A stretch of DNA of 64,000 nucleotides from Bacteroidales bacterium (GTDB lineage: Bacteria > Bacteroidota > Bacteroidia > Bacteroidales > JAADJA01), in the NCBI GenBank assembly GCA_020052415.1, contig JAGVPB010000030.1, positions 1 to 64,000 on the forward strand, given 5' to 3'. This document shows positions 44,591 to 53,818 of the stretch, piece by piece. Every line of letters starts with the position of its first letter. The first letter of the stretch is position 1. Under the pieces are notes generated by a model, which saw nothing but the letters and a program-made list of their open reading frames with translations, was not told the origin of the DNA and searched no databases. The position numbers were made by a program, and so were the translations under genes.

Positions 44591-45490
44591 TTAAAATGAA
44601 ATATAATCCTTTGGGTTTACAGGAGTACCGTTGTACCAAAGTTCAAAATGAAGGTGAGGTCCGGATGTCAGTTCACCAGATTCTCCAACAATTGCTATAG
44701 GTTCACCCGCTTTTACAAAATTACCTTCCTTTTTGAGTAAAACCGAATTGTGTTTATAGGAAGACACGAATGTTCCCTGGTGTTGGATGGTAATCACATA
44801 ACCTGTTTCAACAGTCCACCCCGAAAAAATGACGGTTCCATCCAATGTGGCTTTAACCACTTCATTCATCTTTGAAACTATGTCAATTCCATAATGTTGT
44901 TTCGACAAATCAAATTCATTCGTAACTATACCCTTTAATGGATTAAAAAAAATATAACTGCTCCTTGAAGAAACTGATGAAGCAGATTCCTGGTTTTCGT
45001 CATAATACAGATCATAGGATCTCTGGTTCTCATATTCCTTTCGCAGCGCCGAATCTTCTGATGACCGCGTATATTCCACATTGCTGTACGTTTCATTAAT
45101 TTCAGAGACTGTATCTGCCAAAGAATCGTACATGATTGTTTTTCCGTCAATTACATTCCTGATATTCTCAATAAAAATGCCCTTTTGATTTAAATCATTG
45201 AGCAGAGAATCGGCAAGTCGTTCCAGAGAAATGACGCGCTTGCGGAGAGTAACATCGGTATAGCCAGGAATATATTCTCTTAAAGGTGTAAAAGCAATAA
45301 GGAAGGTTGTGGCCACAACAAGGATAATGGCAACCGTCCCAATGGCAACAAAAACATTAAGCCGGGATAACCGGAAGGTTATTTTTTCTTCAAAAGTATC
45401 TTCATTACTAATTACAAGCCTGTACTTATCCCGGAGCTTGCTGATCCAACGTCTGTTTTTATCCTTCCCTTTATATTCGGGCATAAACAT
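44591..45490 (-). CDS. M23-family (LytM) peptidase or amidase activator
   Basis: A 299-residue membrane-anchored protein: one helix at about 48-72, a coiled-coil linker (about 85-165), then an M23/LytM domain (about 185-298). The zinc ligands are visible as HYGID, SSYKH and HLHFE, so the site looks active. Such enzymes cut peptidoglycan cross-links or activate amidases. First gene of the M23-dxr-rseP operon; a TATCTTTGC element lies 15 nt upstream. Confidence 0.9.
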   Translation of the reverse strand: MFMPEYKGKDKNRRWISKLRDKYRLVISNEDTFEEKITFRLSRLNVFVAIGTVAIILVVATTFLIAFTPLREYIPGYTDVTLRKRVISLERLADSLLNDLNQKGIFIENIRNVIDGKTIMYDSLADTVSEINETYSNVEYTRSSEDSALRKEYENQRSYDLYYDENQESASSVSSRSSYIFFNPLKGIVTNEFDLSKQHYGIDIVSKMNEVVKATLDGTVIFSGWTVETGYVITIQHQGTFVSSYKHNSVLLKKEGNFVKAGEPIAIVGESGELTSGPHLHFELWYNGTPVNPKDYISF

Positions 45491-45505
45491 GTTTATTATG
45501 TGGGT

Positions 45506-45514
45506 GCAAAGATA
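45506..45514 (-). promoter_or_regulatory. -7 element for the M23-dxr-rseP operon
   Basis: Minus-strand TATCTTTGC, 15 nt before the ATG at 45490. Confidence 0.5.
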
Positions 45515-45559
45515 ACGGTAATTGACTTATATTAACCTCTAAAAATGAAGAAGAAAGGA

Positions 45560-45665
45560 TACTTTCGGGTTCTCTGTTCTCAGTTCTGAGTTCCTTTTGC
45601 CGACTGGATACTGGATACTGGATACTGGATATTGGTTACTGGTTACTGGTTACTGGTTACTGGTA
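45560..45665. repeat. TGGATACTGGATACTGG-type repeat array
   Basis: GTTCTCAGTTCTGAGTTCC words are followed by three ACTGGAT units and four GGTTACT units. Nothing else is seen in the rest of the 45491-45861 spacer apart from the two promoters. Confidence 0.75.
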
Positions 45666-45793
45666 AAAGCCGACTGCTTTTTTATTTGTAAAGTTTTATA
45701 TCTCTTACCTGCCGGTATCAAAGGCACTTTAGCTATTTACGGCTGACCCTCCAACAAATCATTGATTTTATAAGGTGGTAAAGCAAAATAAAA

Positions 45794-45802
45794 TATTTTT
45801 GC
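45794..45802 (+). promoter_or_regulatory. -7 element for porW
   Basis: TATTTTTGC, 59 nt before the TTG start at 45862. It is part of a near-palindrome with GCAAAATA just upstream. Confidence 0.45.
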
Positions 45803-45861
45803 AAATTATAAGTTAAATAGTTGAATTAGTATAAATAGCAATCACTTTACATCTTAAATTC

Positions 45862-48513
45862 TTGACCCGGAAAAGTTCATATCATAAAATACTATTACTC
45901 ACGGCTATTATTATTGTAACAGCCAATTCATGTTCAACCAAAAAAAATTCATTTACACGCAGAGTTTACCACAACCTCACCGGGCATTATAATATGTTCT
46001 GGAACGGACGCGAGAGTTATCGTGAAGGTGTGGCCCAGCTCGACAAAACGGTAAAAGATAACTATAACGATATTCTCCGGGTATATAATTATGGTACTGA
46101 AAGTGAAGCCCAGGCGCTCAATCCTTATATGGATAAAGCAATTGAAAAAGCTTCTGTAAATATTGAGCGACATTCCATGTATTTTAACAGGAGGGAATTT
46201 GTGAGATGGATTGATGACAGCTATATGCTCATCGGGCTTAGTTATTTTTACAAGCAGGACTATAATAAGGCAAGGCGCACTTTTGAATTTGTTTCAAATG
46301 AATACAAAGACGACGGCCTCCGTTATGATGCCCTCTTATGGCTTGCAAACAGCTATAACCAGCTTAAAAAATATAAGCGGACTCAATCGGTTTTGGACAA
46401 CCTGATAAGCGAGATGGATAAAGATCCGAAGGCTCCGATCCGGGTTCAAAAATCTATTCCTCTGGTGAAGGCCGACATGTTTATTCTACAAAAAAAATAC
46501 AGCCAGGCTAAAGAACCATTGCTGGATGCATTATATTTTAATCAAAAGAAAATCACCGATGCCAGAATTCGGTTTATACTTGGACAAATTTACCAGGAAG
46601 AAGGCGAGCTTTATAAAGCTTCGGACTATTATAAAGAGGTGATAAAGAAGAATCCTCCTTATGAAATGGCATTCAATGCTGCAATCAATCTGGCAAAGAG
46701 TTACGATACCAGGTATGGAATTGACAGCAAATCCATTGTCCGGAATCTTGAAAAAATGCTGAAGGAAGACAAAAATCAGGATTTCCTCGATCAGATATAT
46801 TTTGCATTGGCGGATATTGCTTCAAAAGATGGATTGGATACCCTTACGATCCATTATTTAAAACTATCGGTTGCAACATCAAAGGTTAACAATTATCAGA
46901 AAGTTGCTTCAGCTCTTAAGCTGGGTAATATTCTTTTCGACAGGGCTGAATACAAAACAGCTCAGGCATATTATGATACTGCAGTGCAGGTATTGCCAAA
47001 AGATTACCCGGATTATAAAATCATAAAAACACGAACCGAATATTTGACGGAACTGGTTCAAAACCTTATCGTTATTGAAACCGAAGACAGTCTGCAAAGC
47101 CTCGCAGCTATGAGCGAGGAAGAGCGGATGGCCATCATTGATAAGATCATCGAGGATTTAAAGGAGCAGGAAGAACTTCAAAAAGAACTGGATGAACAAA
47201 TGGCTGCCATGGCTGCAACAAATCTTCAAACCGGGATGAACCAGGCAAGCGGTCAGCTAAGCACCGGTTCATGGTATTTCTACAATCCTTCGACCATTAG
47301 TTTCGGCTTATCCGAATTCAAGAAGAAATGGGGAGGCAGGAAACTGGAGGACAACTGGAGATTATCGAACAAGCAGGCCATTTTCGAAGCCAAAGATGAA
47401 GAAGAAGCCATAGCCATGTCCGATAGCTTAGGTATGGATAGTACAATGGTATTTTCAGATGATCCGCATTCACGGGAATATTACCTCCAAAACCTCCCTT
47501 TTACCGATACGCTCCTGGCTATTTCTGACGGAAAAATTGAAGAAGCTTTTTATAATCTTGGATTTATTTATAAAGACAAACTGGAAGATGAACCAAAGTC
47601 AGTTGAAAGTTTTGAAATTCTGTTGAGCCGGTTTCCGGAAAATGAAAATCGTCTTAAGGTTTACTACGAGCTTTACCGGTTATACACAAGACTTGATAGT
47701 ACTGCAAAAGCCGAGGAATATAAAAATCTGATCATTCAGTTATTTCCTGAAAGCGATTATGCCAAGTTGATATTGCATCCCGAATATTACAAGGAACTTG
47801 AAGCTCAGAAAAATCTTGCTATCCATCTTTATAATGATACCTATGATGATTATCAGGCCGGGCACTACTTCACTTCTTACAGCAACAGTAACAGGGCACT
47901 TCGTGAATTTGAAGGTCCACCTGAAATCTTAGCCCGGTTCGAATATCTGAGGGCGCTTTCACTTGGGAAAATTGAAGTGGTTGACTCTTTACGGTCGGCC
48001 CTTGAAAATCTGGTGATTAAATATCCGGAAAGCGATGTAACACCTCTTGCCCAAAATATCCTTGACTACCTTAAAAGCCCGGTTGATTCCCTCACTGCTA
48101 CATTTTCAAAAGAAAAAGAAGAAACTGTTGACTTTTCAATTTATGAATTTAATCCCGAAAGCAAGCAGCTGTTTGCCCTTATAGTGAATGATGCCAATAT
48201 AAATATTAATGCCCTTAAAGTAAGAATTTCGGATTTCAATATGAAATATTACAGCATTGAAAATATTTCAGTAACTAATATTTTACTTAATTCTTCCACA
48301 CATTTTATTATGGTGGGAAATTTTAGTGCCATTGATGAGGCCATGAAATATTACAATGCCATCATGTCGAACGAATACGTATTTGCCGGACTGAATAAGG
48401 ATCGTTACAGCGGATTTATCCTGGCCCAGGAAAACTATCCCATATTCTATAAAGACAAAGACGTAGATAAATATCTTGCTTTTTTCCGTCAAAATTATTT
48501 GAAGAATCAGTAA
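45862..48513 (+). CDS. porW: T9SS component PorW/SprE-like TPR lipoprotein
   Basis: An 883-residue lipoprotein (lipobox TANSC, lipidated cysteine about residue 24). The following segment FTRRVYHNLTGHYNMFWNGRESYREG is the hallmark of the PorW/SprE family, which is needed for type IX secretion and gliding. The rest is a helical array of TPR-type repeats (about 100-420 and 540-680), a linker with WYFYNPSTISFGLSEFKKKWG near 470, and a C-terminal domain (VNDANININALKVRISDFN). The start is TTG at 45862; the codons before it give no better start. It pairs with the window's several T9SS cargo genes. Followed 13 nt later by bactofilin. Confidence 0.9.
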   Translation: MTRKSSYHKILLLTAIIIVTANSCSTKKNSFTRRVYHNLTGHYNMFWNGRESYREGVAQLDKTVKDNYNDILRVYNYGTESEAQALNPYMDKAIEKASVNIERHSMYFNRREFVRWIDDSYMLIGLSYFYKQDYNKARRTFEFVSNEYKDDGLRYDALLWLANSYNQLKKYKRTQSVLDNLISEMDKDPKAPIRVQKSIPLVKADMFILQKKYSQAKEPLLDALYFNQKKITDARIRFILGQIYQEEGELYKASDYYKEVIKKNPPYEMAFNAAINLAKSYDTRYGIDSKSIVRNLEKMLKEDKNQDFLDQIYFALADIASKDGLDTLTIHYLKLSVATSKVNNYQKVASALKLGNILFDRAEYKTAQAYYDTAVQVLPKDYPDYKIIKTRTEYLTELVQNLIVIETEDSLQSLAAMSEEERMAIIDKIIEDLKEQEELQKELDEQMAAMAATNLQTGMNQASGQLSTGSWYFYNPSTISFGLSEFKKKWGGRKLEDNWRLSNKQAIFEAKDEEEAIAMSDSLGMDSTMVFSDDPHSREYYLQNLPFTDTLLAISDGKIEEAFYNLGFIYKDKLEDEPKSVESFEILLSRFPENENRLKVYYELYRLYTRLDSTAKAEEYKNLIIQLFPESDYAKLILHPEYYKELEAQKNLAIHLYNDTYDDYQAGHYFTSYSNSNRALREFEGPPEILARFEYLRALSLGKIEVVDSLRSALENLVIKYPESDVTPLAQNILDYLKSPVDSLTATFSKEKEETVDFSIYEFNPESKQLFALIVNDANININALKVRISDFNMKYYSIENISVTNILLNSSTHFIMVGNFSAIDEAMKYYNAIMSNEYVFAGLNKDRYSGFILAQENYPIFYKDKDVDKYLAFFRQNYLKNQ

Positions 48514-48550
48514 AATCTGTACTTTTATGTTCGCAAAAAAACTCAGTACT

Positions 48551-48958
48551 ATGGCAAAAAATAACATTATCGAAACAAAACCCAATAATATTGTTGCCGG
48601 CACTATGATTAAAGGAGATATTACCGCCGACGGGGATTTCAGGATAGATGGGACACTGATAGGTTCCCTTAACTGTAAAGGTAAAATTGTCATCGGACAA
48701 ACGGGAAGCATTGACGGAGAAATTGTTTGTCAAAATGCTGATATTTCAGGAAAAATAAAAGCACAGATTAAAGTTGAACAATTGCTCACCCTAAAATCAA
48801 CAGCCGAATTAACGGGTGATGTAGTTACAGGTAAAATTTCTATTGAACCCGGTGCCCGTTTTTCGGGAACGTGTGATATGGATAGCGGAATAGTTAAAAA
48901 ACCAATGGTTGCGGTTGCAAAAGAAAATGAACAACCAAAAGAAAAATTATTTAAATAA
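48551..48958 (+). CDS. Bactofilin (polymer-forming cytoskeletal protein)
   Basis: A 135-residue protein with the bactofilin beta-helix: GTMIKGDITADGDFRIDGTLIGS, then repeated IGxxGxIDGEI and AxISGKIK turns. Bactofilins form membrane-associated filaments that shape cells or position wall enzymes. The first ATG of the frame is at 48527; I prefer 48551 (MAKNNIIETK), as most family members begin there. Its 3' end overlaps atpZ by 32 nt, so they are coupled. Confidence 0.9.
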   Translation: MAKNNIIETKPNNIVAGTMIKGDITADGDFRIDGTLIGSLNCKGKIVIGQTGSIDGEIVCQNADISGKIKAQIKVEQLLTLKSTAELTGDVVTGKISIEPGARFSGTCDMDSGIVKKPMVAVAKENEQPKEKLFK

Positions 48959-49142
48959 TTATGCAAAATATTCCGGCATTGCCATTCAAATGCTTGTCAT
49001 CATTCTTCTGGGCGTTTTCGGCGGATATAAGCTTGACCAATGGATGAAATTGTCTTTCCCTGTCTTCACCATTCTGTTATCCCTGCTGTCAGTATTCTTC
49101 GCAATATATTCCGTTGTTAAAGACCTGCTTAAAAAAAAATAA
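48927..49142 (+). CDS. atpZ: AtpZ/AtpI-family small membrane protein
   Basis: A 71-residue protein with two hydrophobic helices and the AtpZ motif YAKYSGIAIQMLVIILLGVFGGYKLD. AtpZ assists assembly of, or ion uptake by, F-type ATP synthase. It overlaps the bactofilin end and is followed 20 nt later by a second small membrane protein. The expected ATP synthase subunit genes (atpB onward) are not here. Confidence 0.82.
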   Translation: MNNQKKNYLNNYAKYSGIAIQMLVIILLGVFGGYKLDQWMKLSFPVFTILLSLLSVFFAIYSVVKDLLKKK

Positions 49143-49162
49143 TGGTATCAAAATAACCCTGC

Positions 49163-49567
49163 ATGAAACTTAAATATACCGAGTTCTTAAGGAAACTGTT
49201 AATTTTCACAATTCTTGTTGGGCTTGCGGCAGTTTTAATTGCTTTCATGATACCTTCACAATTTATTTCACCTGCCTTACCGTTTCTTTTCTTTTTTTTC
49301 TTCTCAGTCACGCTTATAGTTCACCTTATCCTCATAAGGGTCTCTGAAAAAAAAGCTCCCGGCTTCATTAATTATTTCATGTTGCTGACTTTTGGAAAGC
49401 TGATCTTTTTTTTGACGATTATCCTTATTTATGCATTGACAAACCGGAAGGATGCTGTCCCCTTTATTTTGTCATTCTTTTTGTTGTATGTTTTCTATAC
49501 CGCTTTTGAGGTGGTATTAAGCCTTGCACATATTAAAACTAAAAGAAAAGAAAATTCTGAATTGTGA
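49163..49567 (+). CDS. Small four-helix membrane protein after AtpZ
   Basis: A 134-residue protein with about four transmembrane helices (residues about 10-30, 40-60, 75-95, 100-122) and a lysine-rich tail. I do not recognise a named family. Its place right after atpZ is that of an AtpI-like protein in Bacteroidota atp clusters, so a role in ATP synthase assembly is a reasonable inference only. Confidence 0.7.
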   Translation: MKLKYTEFLRKLLIFTILVGLAAVLIAFMIPSQFISPALPFLFFFFFSVTLIVHLILIRVSEKKAPGFINYFMLLTFGKLIFFLTIILIYALTNRKDAVPFILSFFLLYVFYTAFEVVLSLAHIKTKRKENSEL

Positions 49568-49583
49568 AAGTGAAACTAAAATA

Positions 49584-50048
49584 TCAGCAGGATTTGATTT
49601 TTTTCTCAATTACCTGTAATTCCAGTTCGACAATAAATTCTTCAATGTTCCTGAATGAATCAGGGCTTTGATTATAAGCGGCAAGTACGTAAGGTATTTT
49701 TTTTATTCCATATAAGATTTTATTTTTTTCTGATTCTGAAATTGTACCTGATACCAAATAAAAATAATCACTTGTTTTTTGGCCGGGAAATAATTTACCC
49801 TCCGGATTATGATTTGAAATCAAATAGTAAGTAAGGCGAGCCTCTGATATGTGATGATAAAAAAGCGAATATTTTAATGTTATGTCTCTTGAAGGATGAT
49901 AAATTTCAAGATCGTCAGTTCTTGTAAAATAAAAAGGTAATATCTCATTTATTTTATATGCGATCCAATAATCCGGTTTTTGACAGGCAATATTTATGAT
50001 AAAAATCTCAGAGGGAATATTTGCTTCGACTTTAAATTTCCTGGCCAT
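49584..50048 (-). CDS. IPExxxVDY-family protein
   Basis: A 154-residue soluble protein with the pattern DYWIAYKINEILPFYFTRTDDLEI near residue 26, as seen in the Bacteroidota-specific IPExxxVDY family. It follows acpP-fabF-rnc in the same direction, which is the family's usual neighbourhood. Function is unknown; a role near fatty-acid or RNA processing has only context behind it. The gap to rnc is 101 nt, larger than elsewhere in the cluster. Confidence 0.75.
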   Translation of the reverse strand: MARKFKVEANIPSEIFIINIACQKPDYWIAYKINEILPFYFTRTDDLEIYHPSRDITLKYSLFYHHISEARLTYYLISNHNPEGKLFPGQKTSDYFYLVSGTISESEKNKILYGIKKIPYVLAAYNQSPDSFRNIEEFIVELELQVIEKKIKSC

Positions 50049-50149
50049 ATAAAATATAAATAATGGAAACCAAAATTAATGAAGAGACCTGGATATAAAT
50101 AAAAATGAAGATTAATTTTTCGAACAATATACGAACTATTCAGTTTTGT

Positions 50150-50878
50150 TCAGATTTTTTCTTCTGTTCCGAGTATTTCAATTGCTTTTTCGGCAGCTAA
50201 TTGTTCTGCGCCTTTAATTGAATAATCGCGGCCATTGGAATATACCTTATTATTGATCACAACTTCTACAAGGTACTGCTTTCCATATCCGTTTCCTATT
50301 TCTTCGATAAGTCTGAATTCAACAGGTATTTTTTCCTTCTGCGACCATTCGATGAGCTGGCTTTTAAAGTTATGGTCCTCGCTTTCAATTTTTTCAATAT
50401 CCAGATGGATTTCAATAACCCTTTTAATGACGATCTTTTTTGCATAATTATAGCCCTTGTCAAGGTATAATGCGCCAACAAAGGCCTCAAATGCGTTGCC
50501 GTGGAGAGATTTGCCCTGATTATAAGATAAACCCGATTTAATCAGCTGGTCAATCCCTAGTTTTTTCGACAGCCTGTTCAGTTGTGAGCGGCTGACAATC
50601 CTTGCTCTCATTTCGGTAAGAAATCCTTCTTCCTTATATGGAAATTTTTTGAAGAGGAAGTCAGCAATGATGGAACTCAAAACGGCATCTCCGAGGTATT
50701 CGAGGCGTTCATTGTTCATTCTGAGACCATTAATAATTTCCCTGGATGCTGATTTATGCCTGAACGCAAGCTGGTAGAGACATACATTTTCAGGGTAAAA
50801 TCCGAAAATATTCTTAATAGAACCGGAAAGTTTTTTATCGGATGAAAAAAAACCAGTAAATGGAAGTACCAAAATCAA
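50150..50878 (-). CDS. rnc: Ribonuclease III
   Basis: A 242-residue enzyme that cuts double-stranded RNA, including rRNA precursors. The signature NERLEYLGDAVLSSIIADFLF (about 54-74) supplies the metal-binding acids; FEAFVGALYLDKGY is the second motif; and a double-stranded RNA-binding domain occupies about 165-240. Lies 6 nt downstream of fabF. Confidence 0.95.
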   Translation of the reverse strand: MILVLPFTGFFSSDKKLSGSIKNIFGFYPENVCLYQLAFRHKSASREIINGLRMNNERLEYLGDAVLSSIIADFLFKKFPYKEEGFLTEMRARIVSRSQLNRLSKKLGIDQLIKSGLSYNQGKSLHGNAFEAFVGALYLDKGYNYAKKIVIKRVIEIHLDIEKIESEDHNFKSQLIEWSQKEKIPVEFRLIEEIGNGYGKQYLVEVVINNKVYSNGRDYSIKGAEQLAAEKAIEILGTEEKI

Positions 50879-50884
50879 TATGTA

Positions 50885-52138
50885 TTATTCACTGAATTTT
50901 TTAAATATAATTGTAGCATTGTGCCCACCAAAACCAAACGTGTTGCTCAAGGCATAATTGACTTCACGTTCTTTACCTTTATTGAAAGTAAAATCGAGTT
51001 TGCCATCAATTTCCGGATCATTGGTATAATGATTAATGGTTGGCGGCACAAAACTGTATTTAATAGCCAGTATCGCTGCGATAGCTTCCACAGCACCGGC
51101 TGCACCCAGTAAATGTCCGGTCATTGATTTGGTAGAATTAATGGAAATGCGGAATGCATGTTCACCAAATAATTTTAAAATTGCTTTAGGTTCCACAATA
51201 TCACCAACAGGTGTTGAGGTTCCATGAGTATTAATATGATCTATCAATTCAGGATTGATCATGGCATCTTCCAATGCATACTGCATTGCTTTCATCGCTC
51301 CGTAACCCTCAGGATGCGGAGCGGTCATGTGATAGGCATCAGCGCTCAATCCGCAGCCGATGACTTCTGCATAGATTTTAGCTCCCCGTTTTTTGGCATG
51401 CCCGATTTCTTCAAAAATCAATGCAGCCCCGCCTTCGCCGAGTACAAATCCATCCCTGTCTTTATCAAATGGCCTGGAAGCCGTTTTCGGATCATCATTA
51501 CGTGTTGAAATGGCATGCATTGAATTAAAACCACCGATACCGCTTGGAGTAATAGCAGCCTCCGATCCACCAACAATAAAAATATCAGCTTTAGCCAGAC
51601 GGATGTAATTATAACCGTCAACCATTGCATTTGCTGACGAAGCACAGGCAGATACAGTAGCAAAATTAGGTCCCCGGAATCCATACTTGATCGAAATGTT
51701 TCCCGATGCAATATCGGCAATCATTTTAGGAATAAAAAAGGGATTAAATCTTGGTGTTCCATCGCCAAGATAATAATCCCCTACCTCTTTTTCGAAAGTA
51801 TCAAGTCCCCCAATTCCGGATGCCCAGATCACTCCCGCACGATCCAAATCAATTTTGCCCAGATCAAGCCCTGAATCTGCCAAACCCATATCGGCCGCAA
51901 CCATGCCGTATTGAGCATAAGGATCATATTTTCTTACTTCTTTACGATCGAAAAAATTGCCCGGATCAAAGTTTTTCAGTTCACAGGCGAACCTGGTCTT
52001 AAATTTTGTGGTATCGAAGTGTGTGATGGGACAGGCACCGCTAACGCCTGTTTTCAGGCTGTTCCAATATTCAGTTATATTGTTTCCTATCGGTGTTAAC
52101 GCACCTAATCCGGTAACTACTACCCGCTTTAGCTCCAT
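50885..52138 (-). CDS. fabF: 3-oxoacyl-ACP synthase II
   Basis: A 417-residue condensing enzyme elongating fatty acids. The Cys-His-His triad is visible: SACASSANAM (cysteine about 165), HGTSTPVGD and TKSMTGHLLGAAGA. The C-terminal NTFGFGGHNA is also canonical. It follows acpP by 20 nt and precedes rnc, forming the usual acpP-fabF-rnc operon. Confidence 0.97.
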   Translation of the reverse strand: MELKRVVVTGLGALTPIGNNITEYWNSLKTGVSGACPITHFDTTKFKTRFACELKNFDPGNFFDRKEVRKYDPYAQYGMVAADMGLADSGLDLGKIDLDRAGVIWASGIGGLDTFEKEVGDYYLGDGTPRFNPFFIPKMIADIASGNISIKYGFRGPNFATVSACASSANAMVDGYNYIRLAKADIFIVGGSEAAITPSGIGGFNSMHAISTRNDDPKTASRPFDKDRDGFVLGEGGAALIFEEIGHAKKRGAKIYAEVIGCGLSADAYHMTAPHPEGYGAMKAMQYALEDAMINPELIDHINTHGTSTPVGDIVEPKAILKLFGEHAFRISINSTKSMTGHLLGAAGAVEAIAAILAIKYSFVPPTINHYTNDPEIDGKLDFTFNKGKEREVNYALSNTFGFGGHNATIIFKKFSE

Positions 52139-52158
52139 TTATTTTCTGGGGAATGGTA

Positions 52159-52395
52159 TTACTTCGTATTGTTCTCAATGTATTTGATCGCATCACCGAC
52201 AGTAGAAATTTTTTCAGCCTGATCATCAGGAATGGCAATGTTGAATTCTTTTTCAAATTCCATGATTAATTCTACAGTGTCTAAGGAATCCGCACCTAAA
52301 TCATTAGTAAAACTTGCTTCAGGTGTAACTTCGTTTTCATCTACACCAAGTTTATCAACGATGATAGATTTTACTTTTGTTGCAATATCAGACAT
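52159..52395 (-). CDS. acpP: Acyl carrier protein
   Basis: A 78-residue acidic four-helix protein with the phosphopantetheine serine in [10 protein letters not shown] (about 36-45). First gene of the acpP-fabF-rnc operon. A TAATTTTG at 52451-52444 (minus) may be its -7 element. Confidence 0.96.
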   Translation of the reverse strand: MSDIATKVKSIIVDKLGVDENEVTPEASFTNDLGADSLDTVELIMEFEKEFNIAIPDDQAEKISTVGDAIKYIENNTK

Positions 52396-52606
52396 TTCTA
52401 TAAATTTTTAAAGGTTAGACGCGTGCAAAGAAATGAAATTTATCAAAATTACACAAATTTTTTATCTGTAACATATTAGCCGGCTACATCAAACATCCGG
52501 TTCAAAATCTTATCGGTACTTAATATTAAGGGAACAATATTACAAATAAATTCGGACTTTAATAATTTTATGGTTTACAAATTTCCCAGTGTATTTGTAC
52601 GATGTA

Positions 52607-52614
52607 TATCTTTG
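52607..52614 (+). promoter_or_regulatory. -7 element for purN
   Basis: TATCTTTG. The ATG at 52625 would be almost at the transcription start, so the ATG at 52646 is the better start. Confidence 0.45.
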
Positions 52615-52645
52615 ATTCCTTTTTATGCCAGTTAATTTTTCATTC

Positions 52646-53218
52646 ATGAAAAGGATAGCACTGTTTGCTTCGGGTTCGGGTTCAAACGCACAGCGGATAG
52701 CTGAATATTTTAATAATAATACTGAGGTGCACATCACCGGAATTTATTGTAATAAGCCGGATGCTTACGTACTTATCCGGGCAGAAAAACTTGGAATACC
52801 TGCAACAATTTTTAAAAGATCCGATTTTTATGAATCTGATACTGTCCTGCAAAAAATGCTTGCCGAAAATGTTGATTTAATTGTTTTGGCTGGATTTTTA
52901 TGGCTGGTTCCTTTAAATATATTAAACCGGTTTGCGAACAGGATTATTAACATTCACCCGGCACTTTTACCAAAATTTGGAGGCAGGGGAATGTTCGGAG
53001 CGCGGGTACATGAAGCAGTGATACGTTGTAAAGAGACCGAATCCGGTATCACAATTCATTATGTAAATGAAAATTATGATGAAGGAAATATTATTTTTCA
53101 GGCAAAATGTTTGGTTAATGTAAATGAAACTCCCGATTCTCTGGCGGCAAAAATTCACACGCTTGAATATGAGCACTATCCGAGAATTATAGAACAAATT
53201 CTTCTTTCGGATACTTAA
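52646..53218 (+). CDS. purN: Phosphoribosylglycinamide formyltransferase
   Basis: A 190-residue enzyme of purine synthesis, adding a formyl group to GAR from 10-formyl-THF. The start FASGSGSNAQRIAEYF and the catalytic block INIHPALLPKFGGRGMFG...HEAVI are diagnostic; the usual active-site asparagine, histidine and aspartate are in INIHPALLP and ESGITIHYVNENYDEG. The longer frame from 52625 would place the ATG at the promoter, so 52646 is chosen. Confidence 0.93.
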   Translation: MKRIALFASGSGSNAQRIAEYFNNNTEVHITGIYCNKPDAYVLIRAEKLGIPATIFKRSDFYESDTVLQKMLAENVDLIVLAGFLWLVPLNILNRFANRIINIHPALLPKFGGRGMFGARVHEAVIRCKETESGITIHYVNENYDEGNIIFQAKCLVNVNETPDSLAAKIHTLEYEHYPRIIEQILLSDT

Positions 53219-53272
53219 AAATACCCTCATCATACCAACGCCCGGCACAGCTTAAGGGTAAGGCATCTGAGA

Positions 53273-53818
53273 TCAGTATGCATTATAACGTACGACCTGG
53301 TCTAAGCTCTTTCTTGACTTTTCTCTTATACGGTAGTCTTCAGGTGCATAACCTACTGAAATAATCAGGCCGATTTTTTTTGTTGGTGGGATCTTTAATA
53401 TTTGTTTGATGGGCTTTTCGCTGAACCAGCCGAGCATACAGGTACCCAAACCTTCTTCTGCAGCCTGAAGACAAAAATGTGCAGCCGCAATGCCAATGTC
53501 AATTTTTGGATATTCGATCTTTTTTATAAATCCTCCAACCCGGGTGATCAACTTTGGCTTTTCAATAATAATGACAACCAGAACAGGAGCCTCAATCACA
53601 AATTTATTAAAGCTCACAATTTTATCAAAAGTAAGATGGGCGACCTTATCCTTTATTGCAGGATCTTCAACAACGAGGAATGTCCAGGGTTGGGAATTAC
53701 TTGCGGAAGGCGCTAACCGGGCTGCTTCAAGACAGCGTTCAAGCTTATCTTTCCTCACAGATTCGGATGAATATCTCCTTACGCTCTGTCTGATCTTTAT
53801 TAAATCAAGAAATTTCAA
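53273..53818 (-). CDS. Nitroreductase-family flavoprotein
   Basis: A 181-residue FMN-dependent oxidoreductase. The start IRQSVRRYS and LAPSASNSQPWTFLVVED are the FMN-binding marks, with a later GLGTCMLGWF. The short length and the middle cysteine-poor region fit the class that reduces nitro groups or quinones. Starts at TTG, which overlaps the upstream O-methyltransferase stop by four bases (53815-53818), so the two are coupled. Natural substrate unknown. Confidence 0.88.
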   Translation of the reverse strand: MKFLDLIKIRQSVRRYSSESVRKDKLERCLEAARLAPSASNSQPWTFLVVEDPAIKDKVAHLTFDKIVSFNKFVIEAPVLVVIIIEKPKLITRVGGFIKKIEYPKIDIGIAAAHFCLQAAEEGLGTCMLGWFSEKPIKQILKIPPTKKIGLIISVGYAPEDYRIREKSRKSLDQVVRYNAY

